Shown: positions 21,740-35,349, counted from the stretch's first letter. The stretch is DNA of 64,000 bases from Anaeramoeba flamelloides (GCA_027625915.1 JANTQA010000070.1:12281001-12345000); one strand, 5' to 3'. Notes: generated by a model not told the origin, from the sequence alone. Numbers and translations: made by a program.

Positions 21740-22494
21740 TACACAAGTGTAAATATGAATGTTGTAAAAAATAGAGTTTTTACAATTTTCAAAATAAATC
21801 AAGAGTTACATGCATTTATCCAAATTCCATAATAGTAAAAGAAAAATCAGTTTTATTTTTGATCCCAAATATATTTTCAATGTAAAATCGTTTGGTGAAT
21901 ACCAATCTTTCTATTTAAAAAAAAATCATTTTTAAAATAAAGTATTGGTATTCACCAAAAGATTTTAGGATTAAAATTATTGTTAATCTATTAACCATAA
22001 TCTGATATTATATTTAATATTACAGAATTTTAATTAATTGCATGGAACTCTTTATTTAATCTAAAATTGTAAGAAATTCTATTTTTTACAATATTAAATA
22101 TTTACACTTCGCTAATAAAAAAAGGTTTTTTATAATATGTTATAAACATGCTGTAAATGTGTTATAAACCATTCAAATATTATAAAATTTTATAATAACA
22201 ACTTTTATAACATAAATGTTTGATAAAAAATGTGTTATATAAATTATAACATGTTATAAACCATTTAAAAAAAATCTTTTTTTCAAAAAAACATTGAAAC
22301 AATTATCATATATAAGAAAAGTTTGTTATAAAAATCTTATATAGATATTATAAAAACAGTTTTTTTTATGAGGGTAATATAATCAGAAATCCTGTTTACT
22401 ATTACTAAAATTTGGATAAATATATGGAACTATTTATTGTTCTTGAAAATTTTAAAAACTATTTTTTGACAACATTCCATACTTACACTTGTGC
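21740..22494. mobile_element. S element: composite with inverted ends and a duplicated right end
   Basis: The left end CACAAGTGTAAATATGAATG is mirrored at 22060-22108 and again at 22385-22494 (CATTCCATACTTACACTTGTG). Between the two right ends lies a second inverted pair (CTAATAAAAAAAGG near 22112 and its complement near 22370), suggesting another insertion. A perfect small hairpin TTTGGTGAATACCAAT pairs 21890s with 21943-21958. Non-coding. Confidence 0.55.
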
Positions 22495-22748
22495 ACTGTC
22501 AACAAAGATTTTTTCTTTTGTTATTCTCTAATTTTTACTTAAAAAAAATTTGTTTCTTTTTTGAATCAAAATTTCTGAAAAGGTGTATTCGTCATTTTAG
22601 AAAGAAAGTGGACAATTGTTACTTGGATAAATACTGCAAAAAGAATTTTACTAACTATAAATAACATAAGCAAAAGTATTCACATACAAAACCAAAATTT
22701 ATCTCTTTTTATGATTTTTTTTTTTAGAAGTTGATTTTTTTTTTTAAT

Positions 22749-23888
22749 TTAAGGCACTAGTCTCTATTAATTTTTTTTTTGTCCAATAACTAAATAAGGA
22801 ATCCTTATTTTGAAATATGTTTAAAATTGAAAATAGACAGGTTTTTCAATGTTAGAACTTTTAGTTCTTGTTTTTTTAAAATTTTACAATTCTGCCAAAA
22901 AAAGTAACTTTTAAAATTTTTTTTTTGAAAAAAGATCTTAAACGGATGAGAATTTTTTGATTAATTTTGGATTTAATTATTTTCTCAAAAATAATATTTA
23001 TTCTCATTTTTAAAAACGAAAAAATAATTTAAAACTGGTGAATATTTTCTCCTTCACTTCTATTCGTCCAACTTGACTCTATAAAGAACTCAACTTGTTT
23101 TATCAATAATTACTTTTTTTAAAAAATAGTTCTTATTCTTTTCTTTGATTTTTTTTGACTCTGACAAAAACTTTTGGGATGGTAATTTGGGAACACTTAA
23201 AAAAACTTCAAATTCAACAAAAACTAAAGAGTGTAAACAGAAAAAGTAAATTCATGAAAAAAAAAGAATGGTACAATATAAAAAAAGAAAATCTTTTATT
23301 AAGAGTAAAGCATATATTGTATATTTTTTTCGAATCAAACTATGTTTTAAAGAAATCCAAAAAAACACTTTCAGGTTTACAGTCATTTTCTCTTTTAAGG
23401 CACAAACTTTCAACAGAATTTAAGGTTCAAAAAAATCTCAAATTAAAGCACAATTTTTTGGAATTTTAATTTTCACAAATTATTTTACTAGAATTTGAAT
23501 TTTGTACCTTAATTTGAGATTTTTTTTGTGCCTTAAATTTCGTAGAAAGTTTGTGTCTTAATCGTGAAACTGACTGTATTTTTCAAACTATTTATTTTAC
23601 GTCTTCCACAAACATAACAAGGTTTTGCTTTCTTGTTCATATTTTTTTTTTTATTTTTTGTATTTTTGCTACAAGTTGAAAAAAAGCAACTTTCAAAAAA
23701 GTGAAAAAATGTAAAAATTTTTTATTTCTATAAAAACAATAACTAAATTTAATGAATGTTATTTAGCAAGATTTCATTAATATACTAAGAAGTTTTTCAC
23801 TTTGATTTGAAATCTAAGTAATTGGCAAAAAAAATTCTAAATCTCGGTTAAATTTACCTAAAAAAATTAATATAGACTAGTCCCTTAA
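22749..23888. mobile_element. TTAA-type MITE, subfamily b, long copy (1140 bp)
   Basis: TTAA at 22749-22752 is followed by GGCACTAGTCTCTATTAA; the right end is ATATAGACTAGTCCC then TTAA at 23885-23888. An M-family copy (23378-23578) sits inside it. No coding content; the 104-residue frame at 23155-23469 runs into that M copy. Confidence 0.75.
23378..23578. mobile_element. M-family MITE, best-preserved copy (201 bp), nested in element b
   Basis: TA then CAGTCATTTTCTCTTTTAAG; the other end is AATCGTGAAACTGACTG then TA. The inverted ends match for about 45 bp, including the GACACAAACTTTC motif. A TA target duplication and a CAGT start are typical of Tc1/mariner derivatives. Confidence 0.8.
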
Positions 23889-24222
23889 GGGATCAATTAG
23901 AAAAACAAATAAAATATTTCAATTAAAATTCAATTTTTTGTTGGGAATTACAATGAATAAGTTTAAGAAACTGAAACTGGATTAAAGAGATATGTCTTCA
24001 CCTTCATAAATGTTTTACAATTCAAAAATTTTTTTCAAAATTTTCAATTTATTTAGATTAAATCAAAGTTATAGTTATATGTACAAAATAAGATATTTTT
24101 TTATTCCGATTTTAAATAGTTTTTTATAATATTTAAACCAATTTTTTCCGAAATTAGTGGTCTAACTGTGAACTCAATTGTCTTTTTTTCTTGTTGTTTT
24201 CATATTTTATCTAAAATCTGTT

Positions 24223-24805
24223 TTAAGATTAAAAATCCCAGAAATTTGAAAGAAGATTATCTTGTATAGACTGTGTATACATTTTATTTGGTTTCTTAGC
24301 TGAGCAATCTTGATACTTATTAAGAATTTTAACAGTGGATCATAATAGAATTTGTTGAAAATTTATTTTATATTTTTTTCTGAAATTCAAAGCAAAGTCT
24401 TAAAGACTAATTGAGTATAAGGTATTGAAAAAATAATTTTTGATTTTTTTGTTGTCAATTGAAGTTATTCATTTCCCTTTTCTCAATTACACACAAAAAA
24501 AAAATAAATTGTTTTTTAAAAGCTCCCAATAAAACCAAACTTTTTCAATAAATTTATTTTAAAACTCACAAAATCCAATTCTTTTTTGAACTAGCCTTTA
24601 ATTATATTAGCCTAATATCCTTCTGAATTTTCAGAAACAAAAAGAAATAAATTGATTTTTTAAAAATAATAGTCATTTTTTGAACTACTAATAAAATCCA
24701 TATCAGATCCAAGCTGATGGATATCATCTAAGAACCAAAACAACAAGTAACAACACATCACACTAGAGTACATTTATTTACAATTTCATTAATCATAAAC
24801 CTTAA
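24223..24805. mobile_element. TTAA-type foldback MITE, subfamily d, copy 1 (583 bp)
   Basis: TTAA then GATTAAAAATCCCAGAAATT; the right end AATCATAAACC then TTAA. Long inverted arms include GGTTTCTTAGCTGAGCAATC near 24288 and a degenerate complement near 24700-24735. It is a worn relative of 39174-39735. Confidence 0.65.
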
Positions 24806-25794
24806 ACTTTTCAAATAAAAAAAAAATAAAATTTCTGTTTCTCAAATTATCTAATTATCCTTTTGGTTTGAAACTTATCTTTTCGTTCGGATTTAAACCT
24901 GATGTTTGTCCAAAATAATTATTCCTTACTTTAATTACAACAATTTGGATTCAAACACCCCTTGAATGATTATTTTTCCAAGATTTTATCAAAATCAAAA
25001 TTAATATCTACTCGTGAAAATTGAAAATGTCTTTCAGGTGAAAATCTTTTTTTGTGATTGCTAACTCTAAAATTTCTTATCTCGAGACAGTTTGTTTGGT
25101 AATACACGTTCTTTTAGAATTGGTTATGGAAGAATTAATTGTGTAATTGGAAAGGAAAAGTGTAAAATTTTTAAAAGACAATTTTAACAAATCTTTTTTC
25201 CATAAAATTTTACGAAAATGAATAAACTTGGTTCTTGTATTTTATAAGAACTAAATCTTCTGGTGGGGTGAATTTTTTTGTTGGGGTTATCGTTTTCTTC
25301 TCTAAACAAAGGTGTCTCTTCAAGAATATGTCTAAAAATATAAGAAATTTTTATCCAAACCAATTTTCCAAAAAAGTTAACTATTTTTCAAAAACCATCC
25401 TCCCAACTTGTCCAATTTTCACAAAAAGCTGAAATTCTACCCTGTAAATCAGTTTTACAAAAACAAATATCTTTTTAAATTTTGTAATTGGAATTGACTA
25501 GACATATTTCAAAAAACTTAAAAAAAATAAAATGTGACAACTAAAGCAAGAGAAAACCTAAAACTAATAAGAGTAATTCTGATTTTTCTTCTTGAAAAGG
25601 AAACTCGAATATCTTTTCATAAACTCAGAATGAAAAAAAAATAAAAAAAAGGATTTTGCAATCATTCCAAGAAAACAGCCAACAGCAAAAACCCAAGTGA
25701 AATCAAAATATACACATAATACTTTGGTCAGGATATCATTTTTTTTTCTTTTATTTTGGTTTCTTCCACCAAATCTTAATTCTTTTTTCATTAG
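24806..25794. other. Non-coding spacer before the candidate PH-RUN 5' exon
   Basis: Composition is somewhat less extreme than in neighbouring spacers, but no frame is convincing. The last 20 bases (TTCTTTTTTCATTAG) make a good splice acceptor for the exon at 25795. Confidence 0.4.
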
Positions 25795-25980
25795 ATGGAT
25801 CAGTTTTCCTTATGCAGATATTTGCAACTCTCAAAGATTCCTTTCGATGAAAATTTCAAAATGAAACGTTATCATTATGTTTCTGAAAACAGTAAATTCT
25901 TGCTTCACGGTACCACTCTAGTATTAAACGAAAATGATCTACCACTTCAAATGGAATGCTGGTTTCGGAATTGGCGGATA
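25795..25980 (+). CDS. Candidate 5' exon, probably of the PH/RUN gene
   Basis: An exon-like frame of about 62 residues from ATG GAT CAG through ...CWFRNWRI, ending at GGATAG|GTAATC. It is preceded by a pyrimidine-rich acceptor, so it may be internal rather than first. The residues (RYHYVSENSKFLLHG, LPLQMECWFRNWRI) look like folded protein rather than noise, but I do not recognise them. The donor leaves one codon base, and the acceptor CCAG at 27545-27548 upstream of the PH domain takes two. Splicing across a 1568-bp intron therefore keeps frame and gives RNWRI-A-YGTHPIPDKNEK. That intron would hold P copy 3, matching the other swollen introns here. The join is inferred, not seen. An alternative is a separate gene whose second exon starts near 26127. 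Confidence 0.4.
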
Positions 25981-26879
25981 GGTAATCATTTTCAAAAAAA
26001 TATTCAAACTTTTTATTTTTTTTTCTCTTTTTTGCCGATTGTTTGTGTCAATTTATGTCTTTGTTGTTGCTTTCGCCAAAACATTTTTTCAAAACCTTTA
26101 CAAACCAATAATTTTCAATATACTTACCAGAAGGTTGAATTCAGAAAATTGCCAGAAAATTTAAGGTTAATGTCAATTTATCAGAAAGGTTTTCAACAAC
26201 AACTGTTTTCAAAAAGTTCAGAAAAATAGTTCCAAATATTGGAACTCAAACAATTTGACTCATTCTTTTCAGGAATTTAAGTAACACTTTTTAAAACTTT
26301 TTTTTAAAATGGCTTTAGAAAAGATCGAAACTTTTCTTGGATGAAATATTTGATCCTTCTTCTTTTGAATGGTTTCTTAAAAATTCCAAAATGATAATTT
26401 GTGATCTTTATTTAAACTTTGTCACCAAATTAAAGACATTTTGAAATACGACTATCATCAATTGGTTCGTCACTTATCATCGAATGTTTCTATCGTCAAT
26501 TGTTTCTTCTATAGTCAATGAATTCTTCTTTTTCTTTATTTTTAATCTTGACAAAAAACAAAAAAAAAAAAAATACAGCTAAGAAAAGAAATCAACAAAT
26601 CCAGATTAAAAGTGCTAATTTAATTTTTATAAGTCATTTTTTTTAAGAGAAGAGACAAATAAACTCTTTACAAAAATTCTGGGAAAATCGCAATTTCAAT
26701 TCAAAATTTTTAACACATCAAAATTCGATTTGTAATATAAAAATCCTCTTAAGTAAATTCTATGTTAAAATTCTAAATTAGAATCATTCACAAATTTGGA
26801 AATGTTAACAATTATTTATCATTTCCAATATCCACAAAATTAAAAAATAAAAATTAAGAAATGCAAAAATAAATTATCG

Positions 26880-27140
26880 GTAGGTCAAAAATTAAAAAGA
26901 GAGAGCAAAATAAAAAAATGTATTGGTAAATTTGTTGAAAAGTCTATGAACATATATTGATTGATCAAATGATTAGATATCACTTCAACACATTTTATTT
27001 GATTTTTCTATTTTAAAGAACTCAACTTTAACATAATATCAATTGTTCGGAAAAATATTTTGATCGAACGGAACAAGTTACGTAATTCAAAAAATGAAAT
27101 GAAAACAAAAAACAAAAAACAAAAAAAATCATTTTTTTGA
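26880..27140. mobile_element. P-family MITE, partial copy 3
   Basis: It aligns with the middle to right part of P copies 1 and 2 (ATGTATTGGTAAATTTGTTG, TTGATCAAATGATTAGATA, AAATGAAATGAAAACAAAAA). The terminal repeats are not found. Confidence 0.5.
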
Positions 27141-27548
27141 GTCGGCAAAGATATCTTCATCAAGAATTGTTAAATTTATTCAAACTCTTTTAATTAATTT
27201 CAAAATACAAATCAGTGATAATAGGATTAATGTCCTAGAATCTATCTTTAAGATTAAAAAAAAAATCTTGATGAATTTATCAATTAAGCAAATATAAAAA
27301 ATAAAAAAAAATGAACAAATATAAAGTTTCAATATATTTTACGATTTGTGTCAATAAAAAAAAACATATAAAACAACCAAAATTTCAACTCTTGTTTTTC
27401 TTTTTGACATTTCCCAAATTCACTGAATTTTGTTTCAAAATATATTCTTAATTATAATTTGAATCAAAAAATTAAATTTAAAAAAAATTAAAACCTTACC
27501 AACAAAAAAAAAAAAAAAAAAATAAAACCTGAATAGTTAGTGTTCCAG

Positions 27549-30500
27549 CTTATGGCACGCATCCAATCCCAGACAAAAACGAAAAAATTTTAATTCGGAT
27601 GAGTGGGCAGGTAACTGAGAAAGGCAGTGGATGGGTGGGTTCGAAAGTGCGATGGGTTGAATTAACAGATTTTGATTTAAAGATCTACATGGACACCAAA
27701 AAAAAAAAAATCAAAACAAGTTTACCCCTGAGCAGGGTTAAAGGGCTTCAAACTGTGACCAATAAAAAGTTATTAAAAATCAAATCAATCGATAGCAATT
27801 ATCAATTAATTTTTTCACAATCAAATGAATTAAAGATCTGGTATCGAGCGATTTCTTCTGTAATCTCCTTCCGTGGGCTTGTTGATGAAAGGCTAAAGCC
27901 CATGAAGAAAATCTTATTTTCTTCTCCAGACATTTCTTCGCCAATTCTTTATAACAAATTGAAAAGCCAAAAATTCAATAAAGAAATGCTAGCTCCAATT
28001 TTTAATATTGACGGACAAGGGATCTTTATCAAGTTTTTACTCTCAGAAATCCCAATATCAAAGGATTTGTTAATTTTGTTGATTGGCGAATTTTGGGATC
28101 AAAAAAATGGAGCGAGCCAAATTAAATTATTTGAAAAGCCCGAAATTAAAAAAAAAATTAAAGAATGGGAAGACCCTCAATTAATTATTACCTTTTTAAA
28201 GCGATTATCCTCTTATGGAGAAATCACTTTAGATGTTAAAATTATCCAAACATGGTATGAGAAGTTAAAAAATAAAATTGATAAACAAAACAATTTCCAT
28301 GTCAAAACAAAATCAAAAACAAAAACAAAATCAAAATCAAAATCTGGATCTGGTTACGAATCGAAATCTGAATCGAAATCTGAATCTGAATCTGAATACG
28401 AAACAGAATCAGAATCAGAATCAGAGATGGAATCAAAATCGAAAGGCAAAAAAAAAAATCTTAAAAGGATTGATGAAAATATTTTAAAGGAAATTAAGCG
28501 ATTAGATCCAAGAATGATTTTATTTGAAACAATGCTAAAATTGGAATCACAGACACAAAAGCAAGAGCAATTAGTTCAAAACTTAAAAATCGAAAAAATC
28601 GAATCTGATAATAGTGTCGGTATATTAAAACAGCAATTGCAAAACTTAGAAGAGGAAAAGTTCAAGTTAGAAAAAGAAAATATTAAACAAGTGACAAAGG
28701 TGAAGGAAGAAGTAGGATCAATAAAGTTAGACAAGAAGAAATTGAAAAAGCAATTAAGTAGTTTACAAAACGAGCTGTCACAATCAGCTGAAGAAATTGT
28801 AACTTTAAAAAATAAAAACGAAAACATTGAAAAAAAAAGAAAAGCACAAGTACGGGAAAAAAGGAAAAAAATTAGAATCTTAACTCAGGAATATAATCAA
28901 TTACAAAGGAAATGCAGTGACAAAGAAAGGCAATATTTATTATTAGTTGAAAATTTTAAAAGAATCAAGCAAATTAATAAAAATCAAAAAAAAAAGGAAT
29001 CATTAATGTTTAATGAAATTGAACAAAAGCAATCAAAAATATCAAATTTAAAAATTAAGTCGAATTTAAATGAAAAATTATTAAAGGAAAAAACTGAAGA
29101 AAATAATTTATTTAAAATCCAACAAAATAATTTTTTAAAAAATTTAATGTTAACAGTAATTAAAATTGAAAACAATTTAAAAGGCAACAACAACGAGGAA
29201 AAAGAAGGCAAAGAAGGCAAAGAAGACAAATCAGAAGAGGATAAAGAAAACAAATCAGAAGAAGACAAGGAAGATAAAGAAGGACAAAAAGAACAAGAAA
29301 AACAAGAAGAAAAAGAAAAAGAAGAAAAAAACAATGAAAATATTAAAAAAAATAATGGAAATGAAATAAAAACGAATTTAAAATTATGGAAATTAAATGA
29401 ATTTGAAAATAGATTATTATTTCTTGTAAAAAATATTAATTCAACGAATGAAAAATTATTAAGAAAAAGAAAAAAATATAAAGAATCAAAAATCAAAATA
29501 AATAATCTTAATAATTCATTTTATGAAATAAAAAATAGTTTTGAAGAATTAAAAATTAAAAATGAAAACCAAGAAAAAGAATTAATTGAAAAAAATAATA
29601 ATTTAAATTCCACTAATGAAAAATTAAAAAACACTGAAGAAAATTTAAAAACAATTGTAAAAGAAAAACAGAAATTACAATCTAATTTGGATGAATCTCA
29701 TACCATGAATGAAAATTTTAATATATTAAAAAAGGACTATCAAGATCAAATCGAATTGATTAAAAGTAATGACGAAAATTCCGTTGGTTTAAAAATTGAA
29801 GAAATACGCATAATTAAAGAAAAATTGGAAGAGGAACTCAAAGAAAATAAAGACAAACTAAATCTAACTGAAAATGAAAAAAACAATTTATCTGAAATTA
29901 AAAATAATTTGGAAGAAGAAATCAAAAAATTTGAACATGAAATAAATAATAAACAAGAAATTAATGAAAACTTAAATATTAAAAATAAAAAATATGAAAA
30001 TGAAATCGAAAAAAATAAAAATAATTACAAGTTAATAAATGAAAAATTATTGCATAATAAAAAAAAAAAGAAGGAGAGAAAAAAGAAAATATTAGAAATG
30101 GAAAAAAACGAACAGGAAAAAATAATAGCCTTCGAAAAAAATAATGCTCAATTGCAAAATGATATAAAACTATTAAAACAAAATAAAGAGACTGAAAAAA
30201 TTTTAAAAATTTTAGAATTAGAAAACGAAATTGAAACATTAAAACAAAAATTAAAATACAATTATGAGGATAACAACATTACTAATCATGGGCATAATCA
30301 TAATAAGAATCACAGTTCGATTAAACAAAGTCCGATTTTATCTTTACCGATCGATATTAAATTGATTTCTAAAAATAAAAACACCACCACAACAGGAACT
30401 ACAACTGCGACAACACCAACGTCAGGATCAGGATCAAAAACAAAACACTCACAATCAAAACACAAAACAAATAACTTTGAGCAAAGTAAAGCACATAGTA

Positions 30501-31807
30501 ACGGACAAAAAAATAAAAGTCAAAAGCAAAATACCACAATCCAACCAAAAACAGAACTAAAAACCCACAAGCAAAGCTTTTTGGACGCAAGTACAATCCT
30601 GAAGAAAATTGAACAAAACATACAGGCGCTATTATTGAATACAGAAGACAGTGAAAAAAGCAAATATAAGCAAGGGTTTCTTGTACCGTTAAATTTGGAC
30701 AATCAGGAAATTTTGAATATTATCAAATACCTTTATCAATTGTTTGCTCAAGAATTATCGAAAGAAGAATATACAGTCCGTGATGTTTTCCAAAGTCTAA
30801 AATTATCGGAAATTCGAAGTATCAAAAATTTAGTCAATAAAAAAAAATTATACAAGCTATCCAAAGCTGAAAAAATTATTGCCCAGGATCTATTTTTCTT
30901 TTCAATTTCTTTAAATCAAAACAATATTTGTAAATTTATCACCGAACTGCTAGCCAGAAAGGATCATTTCGCAAATTGGTATTCGCAGAACAGCAAATTA
31001 AATGACGTGCAATTTTCAAAAAGATTATTAAAATTACTCCGTATTTTGCCAAAAAACTTTGTAGTGCAACAAGCCTTAGATATACAAGAAAAATTTTCTA
31101 GCTCCTTTGTCTATCAAATAGACGCACCCTCAAAAATTGTAAACCCAGCTAGAGTAATAATAGAGAATGCTGTTTCAAAAATAATTAAGAATTTTAATCA
31201 TTTGCAAAACCAAATGTTAAAACTATCCAATATTGACGACGAAGACGACGACGACGACGATGATGATGATGATAATACTGGAAATGAAGATGATGAAAAA
31301 AAGAGATTAGAAAATTTGGAATTAATCAAAAAAAAATTCGGTAATGCACGCAAAGATCAAGAATTATCCAAAATATTATTTAACGAGTTATTTGCAAGTG
31401 TTGAGAAAATATTATCTCTTGGGCTAAAATTAAACAATAAAAATAAAACCATTTGGAGTCTAATAGAAGTTTTTGTTAAAACTCGAAAGATTAGAGACTT
31501 TAAAGATTTGCAATGGATTCGGAATTATTACCAGAATATAAATAACCATAAAAAACTTAAAAAATCTTGGAGAATGAAGGTATATGCCTTTTGGATATGG
31601 AGCTTAAATGATGGCAAATTCCATCAATTGTTCTATTCAATCGCTCAAAATATTAATTTTTTTAAAAGCTATATAATATACGACAGAGACTGGTATCAGA
31701 AAAGAATTTTTAATTTGTCAACCATATTAGAGCCTCTTTCTTCTTTCCATTTCCAAACCTTTATAAATTATATACCAAAAGATGTTAAAGCTCAATTCAA
31801 ACTTTAA
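27549..31807 (+). CDS. PH domain, long coiled coil and tandem RUN-like domains
   Basis: The internal Met at 27599 gives 1402 residues, but the frame is open upstream to 27533 and reads YGTHPIPDKNEKILIR into the PH domain. The true start is therefore probably in an upstream exon joined at about 27549. Numbering from that Met: a PH-like domain (1-90), with VRWVELTDFDLKIY and the closing Trp helix LKIWYRAISSV; a helical segment (110-225) I cannot name; a K/S/E-rich linker (235-285); a coiled coil with many E/K/N heptads (about 290-885); and a T/S/Q-rich linker. Two C-terminal helical domains follow (about 1000-1155 and 1255-1395), separated by an Asp run (about 1214-1224). The second (WRMKVYAFWIWSLNDGKFHQ...) resembles the RUN fold, and the first looks like a diverged repeat of it. 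PH plus RUN proteins usually act in vesicle traffic or cytoskeletal attachment through small GTPases; that role is inferred. The RUN call is by eye. Confidence 0.75.
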
Positions 31808-31919
31808 AGTAGAAATAAAAAAACTTTTAGTTTTTTTTTTTTTTTTATTCTTGATCACCTTTAAACCCCTTTTTTGTGTTTTGTCAATAAAAAAAAAAAA
31901 TTGTTTTTGCTTGTTTAAA

Positions 31920-32490
31920 TATAAACGTTGTTTCTGTCAAAGGGTATACAAAAAAAGCATTTTTTTCAAATATCAAATATTTTTTATAAGTGACCTTTGA
32001 AGATTATATAAGAAATAAGTAGAATAATAAAAATTAATGAATAGTTGATATCCGCCTGAAATATAACTAATAAGTTAATAGATTTTCTGAAAAATTGAAA
32101 AACTAAAAATCTTTGGTACTTATTGAGAAAAATAACAATATTCAGTTCATTTTGATCTCCTATTTATGATCCAAATAAAATTTCAATAGAAATAAATATT
32201 GTTTTCTTTCGACAATCATTTTTACTTTATAAATAACATTAGAATAATACTTTTTTACGAAGTGACTTGAGATCTTGCAAAAATAAAAAAAAAATTTAGA
32301 AATGAATGTAGTGTAAAAAAAAAATCGAAAAAAAAAAAAGAAAAAATGTGAAAAAATGATAATAAAATGAATTCAATTTTGAAATTTTCAGAATAATAAA
32401 ATTTTTCTTCTCATATCTGTTTCAAACCCTTTAACCAGTTTTAATTCACTCACCAATACGGGGTCTCTTTGACTGGAAAATAGATTTAAT
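31920..32490. mobile_element. F-family MITE, copy 3
   Basis: It begins TATAAACGTTGTTTCTGTCA and ends GGGGTCTCTTTGACTGG. It lies about 110 bp past the stop of the PH/RUN gene, so it probably affects that gene's 3' end or its spacer. Confidence 0.6.
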
Positions 32491-32887
32491 TTTTTTAATT
32501 TATTTTAATGAATAGAAAAATTCAAGTAATCTTTGATTAAATTTAGAAACCTATTTGAAAATTAGTTTTTATTTTTTTTTTTAAAATAATTTTAAATCAG
32601 AGTTATTTTTTAGTTAAATTTCAATATTAATAAGTCAGTAAAAGTAGAAAAGTGTCATGATTATTCCTCTGTTAAAAATATTTTTTATCGGATGAATTTT
32701 TTAAAAATTATTTAATTGCCTTTTCCTTAAATGAATTAAAAGAGTAGAAAGAAAGTATGTTAAGAATAAAATGATGAAAATGTGTATTTTATTGAATTTT
32801 AGTTTCAAAAGGCCAAGAAAAGATTGATATATAAGAAAATATTTTGAAAAAAAAAAGAAAAAGAAAAAATACTAATACCTATTCCGA

Positions 32888-33086
32888 TCAGTACTCCTTT
32901 TAATGTAAAAAACTTAAACCTAATTTAAGGTGAAAAAATAATTACAAATCAACGCAATAAATATACAGATTCACGGAGAATAAACTCTGTAAAAAAAATA
33001 AATAACCAAAAAATGTACCTTAATCTAAAAATGTTTTAAACCTTAAATTAATTCAAAGTTTGTGGCATACAAATAAATTGACTGTA
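32888..33086. mobile_element. M-family MITE, worn copy
   Basis: It starts CAGTACTCCTTTTAATG and ends AAATTGACTG then TA, with the family's length (about 199 bp) and the rearward CAAAGTTTGTGGC motif. Confidence 0.55.
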
Positions 33087-35349
33087 TGGAGATCTTTTAT
33101 TGAGATATTGCGTAATGGTTGAGTGGAAAGTTTTATGTTTTTTTTTTTTTTTTCGTAAAATTATGAACAGTATTTCTTGTTCTATTTTAAATATTGTTAA
33201 CTTTTCGTTTTCTTTTTTTTTTTACTAAACTATTTTGCAAATTACAAAGTAAATAACCTAGCGACTCTAAATATCTTGAAAATTCAATTGAAATTCACAT
33301 ACCAAAAAGTAGGAAACAATTTCGTCCTTAAGATTTATTCATTTTGATCTTTATTCCTGGATTTTTCTTGCTCTCTTACATAATGAAAAAAAAAAAAAAA
33401 AAGATAATAGAATATATGTCCCTACGAACCAAAAAACACTAAAAATGGAAAACTGATCAAATACTTTCCATTAATACAATTAAAAAAAATAAATGAAAAA
33501 ATAAAAAAAAATAAAGTTTCAATTTAACTTTTTCTTGAAAACTTTTTTTGCCAAAATCATTGAATTCACACTTGAAATTAGGTATATTTTTAGATTAAGT
33601 ATCTTGTTTTAACTCATTTACTAAAATAAATTCTAAATTATGGGAAATTTCTTTTCACAAAAGGCACTAATTTAGTCCTCAAATGTTTTTTTTAGTTTTA
33701 AATGGTAAAATTAAAAAAAAGTTAAACTAAAAAAGATAAAATCTCTGGAAAAGCATTCTAATTTAATATATTAACTTTTTCTTTGATTTCAAACTTTTCT
33801 CAACTCCAATTTTTCCAAAAAAAAATCAAAAAATGTACAGTAATTCCAAAAAATAATTTTGATATTCAAAAGTTGAGAGTGTTTTTATTCTAAAAAAATT
33901 TATCTCAGTGGTTAATTGAATTAAGTATGAAACTTAGATTCGAAAAATTTTAATCAGAAAAAAAGAGTGCTTAATTTTATTAAGGACATATAAAAACGTT
34001 TAAAAAAATTTTTCAGTAGAAGTTTCAATATTTATATCTTATGGAAGAGGCCATTTAATGTTATTTAGAAAAGATGTGTGTTTAAAGTAAGATATTTAAG
34101 TCCTTGTCCACTTTGGTATTGATATTCAACAAGTTTGTTAGAAAAAAATATGTATTCAAAGTAGAAACATTTTTTTTTTTTTTTATTATTATTTATCTAC
34201 TTTTATGGATTAAGTAATTTTCCCACCCCTTTAAAATTAAAAAATTATCTTTCTCTATGCTTCCTTTGTTGAAAAATAGTTAGTTAACTCCACTTCGAAT
34301 CAAATCATTAAATAAACTTTGTTTTAAATTTTCTGTTGGTTTATTTCGGCTTACAATAAGAAATTTTATTTTTTACAATATTATTTCAAGAAAAAATAAA
34401 TAAAAAAGGTATATGTTCTTATGAAAGAAAACAAAAGGTAATAAAGAAAAAATGAAAATAAAAAAATAGAAAATAAAAAATTCCTAAAATAGTAAAAAAA
34501 TATACAAATTCGGGTACATAGTGCCCCACTTTTCGGAGTTGTGGAAAACCAATTTATTAATCATAGTTTGTGTAATCTTATTTATTAATAATCTTTATCT
34601 CTGGTTTTTACTCCTCCTGTTTCAGGAGGTGGATAATTTTTAATTTGGCCATGTAAATGATATAATATTTTTTTACTTTAATGTTTTAATTATTTTTCTT
34701 CTTCTCCTTTTTATTTAGTAAATTTTCTTTGATTACTAGTTTCTCACAATAAATAAATAAAATGTATATGTTTTCATCTTGATAATATTTTTTTAGGTTA
34801 AAAAAATCAGGATAGATTTTTATTTTCTTAAAAAATTAATAACATTTAAAATTTTAAAAGTAAATATAAAATTGAATGATTTTTAATTTCTTGTCGATTA
34901 GACTTTTCGGACATAAATACTGTTATTAATTCTACTGTGATTATTATTATTATTATTATATAATTCTAATTATAACATTTTTAGATCGTTGTATAGTACT
35001 ATAAAAAGATAATTTTATATTTTACAGATACATTTCTATAATTATTTAACAAATTACTTAAGATTATTAATGTGAAAGAAAAATCATATTTCGCACCCTG
35101 AAAGTTTGTTTATTAATGTAACAATTTCTTTTTCATTAACCTATTTAAATACATATACTCAAAAAAATAAAATCAACGAAAGAAAGGGAAAAAATATTAC
35201 AGATATTGCAGTTTTCTAGGAACATTTTCACTTTTCAAGTAAAGAGAGGAGGGATAATTAAACAGTTAAACAGAAGTAGAAATGAATCTTTGGGTATAAT
35301 AAATTCTCACATTTTATGAAACCATTTGACAAATATTCTTTTTTTAACC
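33087..35349. other. Non-coding AT-rich spacer
   Basis: No gene seen. A TGCCCCACTTTTCGGA fragment near 34521 resembles a Q-family end. Poly-A/T runs are frequent. CAAAACTTTG-type short repeats occur but no full element was found. Confidence 0.45.

Noticed and set aside
23155-23469. 104-residue Lys-rich plus frame
   Set aside because: Spans element b and its nested M copy; no conserved content.
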